Shown here: piece after piece, positions 8,688 through 14,106 of the stretch
How the letters are laid out: each line of letters opens with the position of its first letter
How positions within the stretch are numbered: position 1 is the first letter of the stretch
From: Porticoccus sp.
Lineage (GTDB): Bacteria; Pseudomonadota; Gammaproteobacteria; Pseudomonadales; Porticoccaceae
DNA length: 14,106 nucleotides
Assembly (NCBI GenBank): GCA_011049795.1
Contig: DRHD01000250.1
Coordinates: forward strand, 1 to 14,106
Reading direction: 5' to 3'
The notes under the pieces: model-generated
Told to the model about the DNA's origin: nothing
What the model saw: the letters and a program-made list of their open reading frames with translations, nothing else
Databases searched by the model: none
Position numbers and translations under genes: made by a program

Positions 8688-8716
8688 ATTATAAAGGTCG
8701 AGACCCTTTATTACCA
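8688..8716 (-). promoter_or_regulatory. Candidate nqr operon promoter
   Basis: On the minus strand there is a perfect TATAAT (8693-8688) with a 17-base spacer to a weak -35, TGGTAA (8716-8711). Transcription would start near 8681, giving a leader of about 155 bases before nqrA. A second, weaker option just upstream is TTGCCA (8734-8729), 16 bases, AATAAA (8712-8707). No riboswitch-like structure was recognised in the leader. Confidence 0.45.
8691..8711. promoter_or_regulatory. Dyad in the spacer of the candidate nqr promoter (possible operator)
   Basis: ATAAAGG (8691-8697) and CCTTTAT (8705-8711) are perfect inverted arms around a 7-base centre. The inner bases extend the symmetry as GGTC-GA-GACC. 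The dyad lies between the putative -35 and -10 boxes and touches both, the position of a classical repressor site. The binding protein is unknown. Confidence 0.35.
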
Positions 8717-8757
8717 GTACAGCTATTGTGGCAATTCGACCCTCATCGAGCGTTTCT

Positions 8758-8780
8758 TGATAAAGATCATTTTCTTATCA
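8758..8780. promoter_or_regulatory. TGATAA-N11-TTATCA dyad upstream of nqrA
   Basis: TGATAA (8758-8763) and TTATCA (8775-8780) are perfect arms 11 bases apart, between the gap terminator and the nqr promoter. The left half (GATAAAGATCAT) resembles the start of a Fur box, but the spacing does not match the 19-bp consensus. It may be an activator or repressor site, or chance in AT-rich DNA. Confidence 0.25.
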
Positions 8781-8782
8781 TT

Positions 8783-8810
8783 AAAGAGCCCCGGACTATC
8801 GGGGCTCTTT
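8783..8810 (-). terminator. Rho-independent terminator of the GAPDH gene
   Basis: An 11-bp perfect stem (AAAGAGCCCCG, 8783-8793, with CGGGGCTCTTT, 8800-8810) encloses a 6-base loop. It lies 30 bases past the gap stop and is followed on the minus strand by AATGATAAG, so the U-tract is just the three T of the stem plus scattered T. It separates gap from the nqr operon. The symmetry means it may also work on the plus strand. Confidence 0.85.
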
Positions 8811-8840
8811 AGTTCTCATGTTAGTATTCATGCGCAAGAA

Positions 8841-10301
8841 TCAGAATTTTGGATACATCGGCCAAGAGACACCCACCAATTCTTCAAGGCAGCGAATCAC
8901 CTGGCAGCTGTAACCAAACTCATTGTCATACCAGCAGTACAAGACAACACTGTCACCACTCACAATGGTTGCCTCAGAATCAAAAATACAAGCATGCCGT
9001 GAACCCACAAAGTCACTGGAAACTGCTTCTGTTGAAATGGTGTAGTCAATTTGCTGCTGAAGCTCTGAGTACAGCGACATCTTACGCATATACTCATTCA
9101 GCGCATCACGAGTAGTCTCGCTATCCAGCTGGAGGTTGAGAATAGCCATAGACACATTGGGTGTTGGCACCCTAATCGCATTACCCGTCAACTTACCTGC
9201 CAGTTCCGGAAGTGCTTTGGCGACGGCTTTTGCTGCACCCGTTTCCGTCAATACCATGTTCAATGCAGCACTACGGCCCCTACGGGAGCCTTCATGATAA
9301 TTATCAATCAGATTCTGATCATTGGTATAAGCATGAACGGTTTCTACATGGCCCTTATTGATACCGTATTCATCTTGCAACGCTTTCAATACCGGCACGA
9401 TGGCATTAGTGGTGCAGGATGCTGCTGAAATAATCTTGGATTCAGGTGTGATTTCATGGTGGTTAATACCATAAACAATATTCGGGATATTTCCCTTGCC
9501 GGGTGCTGTAAGGATGACCTTGCTGGCACCAGGGCATTTCAGGTGCAGCCCCAAGCCCTCTTCGTCACGCCACGCACCGGTATTATCTATGATGATTGCA
9601 TTACTAATACCATGCTCTGTGTAATCGACCTCGGCAGGCGAGTTAGCATAAATTACCTGAATGGGGTTGCCATTACATACCAAAATATTCTGATCTTTTA
9701 GAACCCGGATAGTCCCATCAAAAGCACCGTGAACAGAGTCACGACGTAACAGGCTGGCACGTTTAGCCAGGTCATCAATGCTCTTGCCCTTGCGAACCAC
9801 GATGGCACGCAAACGAAGCAAATCACCACCACCTGTTTTCTCAATTAACAACCGGGCCAACAGACGACCGATACGACCAAAGCCATACAACACAACATCC
9901 TGGGGCTCAGGGAGAGGTTTGCGGGTATTACCAATGTCATCGCCCACCTCTTTCTGTAGGAACTCAACAAGTTTCCCACCATTGCCAGACTCTTGGTACC
10001 GTACAGTTAGCTTACCCACATCAATATGAGCCGGTCCGAGGTTCATCTCTGACAGTGCTTTGATCAAGGGAAAAGTTTCGTACTCGGACAGTTCATTTTG
10101 CTCCATCTGGCGCACAAAACGATGTGCTTTCATCAGATCAATAACAGACTGGTTCACCATGCTCTTGCCATACATATAGAGAGAAACATTGTTCTCCCGG
10201 TACAACCGGCCAATCACTGGAATCATGGCTTCTGCCAATGCTTCACGCTCTTTCCAATCTGCAAAAAAGTCGGCGGGTATGGGGCGGGTTTCTTCTGTCA
10301 C
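8841..10301 (-). CDS. gap: Glyceraldehyde-3-phosphate dehydrogenase, long N-extended form
   Basis: The product has 486 residues. Residues from about 135 match GAPDH: Rossmann GFGRIGR (140-146), catalytic C296 in SAASCTTN, H323 in TVHAYTNDQN, STGAAKAV-like TGAAKAV (354-360), RVPTPNVS and WYDNEFGYS (457-465). It interconverts glyceraldehyde-3-phosphate and 1,3-bisphosphoglycerate. Two points are unusual. About 130 residues precede the Rossmann fold, a charged, mostly helical region that I do not recognise; pseudomonads have GAPDH of similar length. Where NAD-specific enzymes have the acidic IND, this one reads IVVRKG (167-172), so the ribose-binding Asp is missing. That, with the HAYTNDQNLID and RRGRSAALN blocks resembling plastid or cyanobacterial enzymes, suggests NADP use (inference). 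The start is GTG at 10301, with GAGG 8 bases upstream. It has its own promoter and terminator. Confidence 0.93.
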   Translation of the reverse strand: MTEETRPIPADFFADWKEREALAEAMIPVIGRLYRENNVSLYMYGKSMVNQSVIDLMKAHRFVRQMEQNELSEYETFPLIKALSEMNLGPAHIDVGKLTVRYQESGNGGKLVEFLQKEVGDDIGNTRKPLPEPQDVVLYGFGRIGRLLARLLIEKTGGGDLLRLRAIVVRKGKSIDDLAKRASLLRRDSVHGAFDGTIRVLKDQNILVCNGNPIQVIYANSPAEVDYTEHGISNAIIIDNTGAWRDEEGLGLHLKCPGASKVILTAPGKGNIPNIVYGINHHEITPESKIISAASCTTNAIVPVLKALQDEYGINKGHVETVHAYTNDQNLIDNYHEGSRRGRSAALNMVLTETGAAKAVAKALPELAGKLTGNAIRVPTPNVSMAILNLQLDSETTRDALNEYMRKMSLYSELQQQIDYTISTEAVSSDFVGSRHACIFDSEATIVSGDSVVLYCWYDNEFGYSCQVIRCLEELVGVSWPMYPKF

Positions 10302-10374
10302 TTGGTAAACCTCTTAGTTAGATGATGTTGTGCTATATGTCGCGCTAAAAGCACCGCCCTTCGTAGGGGAAAGC

Positions 10375-10403
10375 ATTATCCGGCCTCAGTGTTTTGAGAG
10401 CAA
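10375..10403 (-). promoter_or_regulatory. Candidate promoter of the GAPDH gene
   Basis: On the minus strand TTGCTC (10403-10398), a 17-base spacer, and GATAAT (10380-10375) fit a sigma-70 promoter. Transcription would start near 10368, about 65 bases before the GTG. Confidence 0.5.
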
Positions 10404-10445
10404 CTGTGTTTGGTGAGCATAAGGCTGATGAATAACCGGCACTGT

Positions 10446-10471
10446 ATTGACGTCATGTTATTGAAGTCATG
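10446..10471. repeat. Direct repeat ATTGA(C/A)GTCATG upstream of GAPDH
   Basis: ATTGACGTCATG (10446-10457) recurs as ATTGAAGTCATG (10460-10471), 11 of 12 identical with a 14-base period. The first copy contains the perfect 8-base palindrome TGACGTCA. The pair lies 43-68 bases upstream of the gap -35 box and could be a regulator site. The binding protein is unknown. Confidence 0.35.
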
Positions 10472-10543
10472 CTTGATAAGCGATTGAGCCCGATCAAATG
10501 TGAGGCAAATAATGTAACTTGGCCATCTATCTGGACCAACAGA

Positions 10544-11239
10544 TCAGAGGGGGAAAAACGCCATAGAAGCCACATTCAGCGCCACGGTTCTTATCACCCG
10601 CTGATTATGCCCTGCCACAATGATTGCCAGCATATCCTGTAGAGCAATCAATTTACCGAACAACTGGGCATAACTAAGGTTGTGCTGTTCACCATTGCGA
10701 CTGTTGGTCAATACCAACGGGGATTTTTGTGCATCCAGGTAGGTATTTATACGCCAAATGGCAATTTCCAGATTACGAGCACTGAGATAAAGCTTTTGCT
10801 CATCCAACTCGCTAAACATAAAAAACTCGGGCCTATAACCATAGGATTGTCTCAGCATGTCAGTCAGCCCAACCATAAGAGCAAATACACGATCACCACG
10901 ATATTGCTCGTCTAGGGCCAACTCAATGGCTTCGGCACCAGTGACAGCCAATTCCTCGAACTGTAATTTACCGGGCTCACCAAAAATTTGCTGTACCCTG
11001 CTCTCTATCGTGCGCTCCCCCTTAAAACCTGTACCTAAATAAAGAAACCGTGGGTTTCTTTTATAGACCTTAACCGTGAGCTGCTTGAGAATGCGTTCCA
11101 CTTCCAGGTAATGACCATCAGCCACCACATCGATATCAGTTTTCGCAAGATTCTCTAGAGGGAAACCTTGCCCTGCACAGCCACCCAACATAAGCAGCAT
11201 GCTCAATAGTATTATTCGTATTCCCACGACAAATCCCAC
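10544..11239 (-). CDS. Predicted lipoprotein of unknown function
   Basis: I do not recognise the family. The product has up to 231 residues. A hydrophobic signal with R8 ends in the lipobox MLGGC (C21), so it should be lipid-anchored in the envelope. The mature part is mainly helical and mixed charged, with an ERILKQLTVKVYKRNP stretch (48-63) after a short linker, and a hydrophobic C-terminus ending FFPL. No catalytic motif was seen. The GTG at 11239 has no clear ribosome site, while a GTG four codons in (11227) has GGGA 6 bases upstream and may be the true start. It is divergent from mfd across about 78 bases and lies 242 bases upstream of gap. No strong terminator was found after it. Confidence 0.75.
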   Translation of the reverse strand: MGFVVGIRIILLSMLLMLGGCAGQGFPLENLAKTDIDVVADGHYLEVERILKQLTVKVYKRNPRFLYLGTGFKGERTIESRVQQIFGEPGKLQFEELAVTGAEAIELALDEQYRGDRVFALMVGLTDMLRQSYGYRPEFFMFSELDEQKLYLSARNLEIAIWRINTYLDAQKSPLVLTNSRNGEQHNLSYAQLFGKLIALQDMLAIIVAGHNQRVIRTVALNVASMAFFPL

Positions 11240-11317
11240 AGATACATATCAATATCCCAAAGCCGCCGCTAAAATAGCACACCTCACTACTGTAGCCACA
11301 AGAAGTACCACGACAAC

Positions 11318-14038
11318 ATGTCAATTTTGCCTATCCCAGCCGCCAATCTACCGGGCGACAAACGCCTTTGGCAGGGCATCCACGGATCTGGCACTGCTTT
11401 GGCCATCGCCGAGGCCTGCCAGCAACACCAAGGATTAACCATCGTCATCACGGACTCTGCAAGGGCGGCATCCCAGCTAGAGTCTGAGCTGCAATTTTTT
11501 CTGGATGAGAAAACCCCCGTTTTTCACTTCCCTGATTGGGAAACATTACCCTACGACCTATTTTCTCCTCATCAGGACATTATTTCAGAACGACTTCGTA
11601 CCCTGTTCCGCTTGCCTCAAATCACCTGCGGTGTCGTTGTCGTACCCGTCACCACATTGATGCACCGATTACCGCCTGTCGAGTTTATCCGCCAACGTGC
11701 TTTTGATTACCACACAGGTGACCATCTGGATTTAAATGATCTCAGGGAAAAGCTTGAACACAGTGGCTACCGCTGCGTCGATACCGTGATAGAGCACGGA
11801 GAATTTACTGTTCGCGGATCACTGGTCGATATCTATCCCATGGGCGCCAAACTGCCATTTCGTATCGACCTGTTCGACAATGAAATTGAAACCCTGCGAA
11901 CCTTTGATCCGGAAACTCAGCGCACACTCACTCAAACAGACCACATTTGCCTATTACCGGCGAGAGAAGTTCCACTGGATAAGCCCGCCATCCGGCGATT
12001 TAAAGACAACTGGCTGACCCATTTTGATGTGGATCATCGACGCTGCCCGCTCTATCAGGATGTCAGCGAAGGAATCACCTCTCAGGGCATTGAGTATTTT
12101 TTACCGCTTTTTTTTGAGAAGTGCGCCACTCTCTTCGACTATTTGCCAAAAAATTGTCTCGTTTTTTCTGATGGTGCCATTGACCAAGCTGCTGAAAAAT
12201 TCTGGAAAGAATTGAGCCAGCGCCACCAGGAATACAACATCGACCCAACCAGGCCCCTACTACCACCCAATGAAGTATTTATCCCCGTTGATGAGTTGTT
12301 CGGTTACTTAAAAAGCTACCCTCGCACTCAACTGCTCACTGACAGCAGTACCCGTCGTGCGAAAAACCAATGGTCATTGGCCATTCAGGCTCCACAGGAT
12401 GTCGCCATCGATGCCAAAGAGGGGAACCCACTCACAAAATTGGAACGCTATCTTCTCACCACCGATCAGCGAGTACTATTTTGTGCCGAATCTGCCGGAC
12501 GCCGTGAAACATTGCTGGAACTGCTTGCTCGTATCGATATTCATCCCGTTGCAATGAAGAGCTGGTCAGAGTTTATCCATAGCGACCACCCAATTACGAT
12601 CACCGTTTACCCTCTTGCTCGTGGATTCTCCCTTGATAAACCCGGCATTTGCCTGATCAGTGAATCAGAGCTATTTGGCCAGCAAGTCATGCAGCGGCGG
12701 CGGCGAAGCAAACAGCGTGTAGATGCAGATCAGGTGATTAAAAACCTCACCGAGTTGCGGGTTGGTGCACCCGTTGTGCATATCGACAACGGTGTGGGAC
12801 GCTACCGCGGCTTACAAACGCTCACGGCTGGTGGCGAACCTCAGGAATTTCTCACACTGGAATATGCCGATGAAGCCAAACTCTATGTGCCGGTATCGTC
12901 ACTCCACCTGATCAGTCGTTACAGTGGCAGCGAAGAAGAACTTGCCCCACTACACAGACTCGGCAGTGAGCAATGGCAAAAAGCCAAAGATAAAGCGCTC
13001 AAACAAATTCGTGACACCGCCACTGAATTACTGGATATCTACGCCACTCGCGCAGCAAGAAAAGGGTTTGCCTGTCGTGACCCTGAGGAAGATTATCGTA
13101 CATTTTGCGCAGACTTCCCCTTTGAAGAAACACCGGACCAACTGGACACTATTGAGGCGACTAAGCGGGATATGCTATCCGAACAACCCATGGATCGGCT
13201 GGTCTGTGGTGATGTTGGGTTTGGCAAAACGGAGGTCGCTATGCGTGCTGCCTTCATTGCGATCTCCAGCGGCAAACAGGTGGTTATGTTGGTGCCCACA
13301 ACGTTGTTGGCACACCAGCATCTGGGGAATTTTCGTGATCGCTTTGCTAACTGGCCCGTGATCATCGAGGAACTCTCTCGATTCCGTACGGCTAAAGAGC
13401 AGGATGAGGTACTGGTCAATACGGCCAGTGGCAAAGTAGATATTTTAATTGGCACCCACAAACTGCTACATATAGACATCGACTACAGCAATCTTGGGCT
13501 ACTTATTATTGACGAGGAACATCGTTTCGGGGTCCGCCAGAAAGAGAAAGTCAAAGCCCTGCGTGCTGAAGTGGACATTCTGACCCTGACTGCCACTCCG
13601 ATTCCTCGCACCCTTAACCTGTCTATGTCCGGCGTTCGGGATCTATCAATTATTGCCACTCCACCCGCCAAAAGACTCTCAGTCAAAACCTTTGTTCACC
13701 AAAGTGACCTGAGGGTCACACGGGAGGCACTTCTTCGTGAAATTCTACGTGGAGGACAAGTTTTCTATCTCCACAACGAAGTAAAGAGTATCGAAAAAAC
13801 TGCCCGTGAATTACAAGAGCTAGTACCTGAGGCGCGAATTGAAATTGCTCACGGTCAGATGAGAGAGCGGCAACTAGAAAAAGTGATGTCAGATTTCTAT
13901 CATCAACATTTTAATATTTTGGTGTGCACCACCATCATTGAAACTGGCATTGATATACCCAGCGCCAACACTATTATTATCGACCGAGCTGACAAGTTTG
14001 GTCTCGCCCAATTACACCAGTTGCGAGGCCGTGTGGGC
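11318..14038 (+). CDS. mfd: Transcription-repair coupling factor Mfd (3'-partial)
   Basis: Mfd is an ATP-driven DNA translocase that removes RNA polymerase stalled at lesions and recruits UvrA. About 907 residues of a usual 1150 are genuine here. The N-terminal UvrB-like part includes [23 protein letters not shown] (about 71-93). The RNA-polymerase-interacting domain lies near 470-540 ([11 protein letters not shown]). The translocase has Walker A GDVGFGKT (631-638), DEEH (732-735), [15 protein letters not shown], and a last motif [13 protein letters not shown] where the sequence breaks. ATG at 11318 begins [13 protein letters not shown] and matches the family start; its ribosome site is weak. 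A TAAAAT at 11270-11275 may be its -10 box. After 14038 the open frame continues, but those bases are the fold-back copy: the Arg expected after RGRVG is replaced by antisense sequence. The frame is otherwise unbroken. Confidence 0.96.
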
Positions 14039-14106
14039 GCTGGGTATATCAATGCCAGTTTCAATGATGGTGGTGCACACCAAAATATTAAAATGTTGAT
14101 GATAGA
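14036..14106. repeat. Right-end fold-back inverted repeat, 71 bp
   Basis: These bases are the exact reverse complement of 13896-13966, with 69 bases between the arms. Identity stops at 14035/13967 (g against a). The partner arm encodes the conserved Mfd block [20 protein letters not shown], so it is the original and this end is the copy. The switch falls at GGC (14036-14038), which also fits the Gly of RGRVG, so three shared bases mark the joint. The arm reaches the last base and may continue beyond it. Confidence 0.95.

Noticed and set aside
10521..10543. Weak ATCTG/CAGAT hairpin after the lipoprotein gene
   Set aside because: The stem has only five pairs and no T-run follows, so it is too weak to call a terminator.
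12924..13361. 145-codon plus-strand frame within mfd
   Set aside because: It is out of frame with the unbroken mfd reading frame, which carries the Walker A and DEEH motifs over the same bases.
14039..14106. Apparent novel C-terminal sequence of Mfd after RGRVG
   Set aside because: It is the translated reverse complement of the upstream Mfd block at 13896-13963, not a real divergent domain.
1..14106. Terminal inverted repeats as mobile-element or linear-replicon ends
   Set aside because: The two ends are not copies of each other. Each repeats only its own nearby coding sequence, so they are not element termini.

Overview
The window is a stretch of a gammaproteobacterial chromosome, probably from a marine or otherwise sodium-rich habitat. 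The evidence is a complete Na+-pumping NADH:quinone oxidoreductase cluster with its two maturation genes, a pseudomonad-style long GAPDH, and an Mfd with close pseudomonad-like sequence. I recall nqr, this GAPDH type and mfd being neighbours in pseudomonads and relatives. The base composition looks moderate and codon use ordinary. I cannot name a genus. It is a conserved housekeeping region: I found no CRISPR array, insertion sequence, prophage, tRNA or rRNA.

Layout. Bases 1-92 are an exact reverse-complement copy of 401-492 and are probably not genuine at this position. Bases 93-518 (+) encode the LysM-bearing C-terminus of an MltD-like lytic transglycosylase. It converges on an acidic outer-membrane beta-barrel gene (584-1195, -). 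The central block, all on the minus strand and read right to left, is nqrA-nqrB-nqrC-nqrD-nqrE-nqrF-apbE-nqrM (8526 down to 1256). Upstream of nqrA a 314-base gap holds the gap terminator, a candidate nqr promoter with an overlapping dyad, and a second dyad. Next come a 486-residue GAPDH (8841-10301, -) and an unrecognised lipoprotein gene (10544-11239, -). mfd (+) diverges from the lipoprotein gene, starts at 11318 and runs off the window. The last 71 bases (14036-14106) are an exact inverted copy of 13896-13966.

How the genes work together. NqrA-F form the membrane Na+ pump. ApbE attaches FMN covalently to threonines in NqrB (T229) and NqrC (T225), and both target motifs are visible. NqrM carries the four cysteines expected of the factor that delivers iron to the NqrD/NqrE centre, whose cysteines are also present. 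The cluster therefore encodes the pump and its known dedicated maturation proteins. Within it, AGGAGG-like ribosome sites, GTG starts and overlaps of 1 to 8 bases suggest translational coupling.

The most notable structural signal is that both window ends finish in perfect fold-back inverted repeats that break conserved proteins. This is best explained as chimeric amplification or assembly at the ends of a contig. Lesser points are a tandem 15-base duplication that doubles the nqrF stop codon, dyads and direct repeats upstream of nqrA and gap, and a GAPDH that has a long N-terminal extension and lacks the usual NAD-selecting Asp. I saw no clear new biological system.
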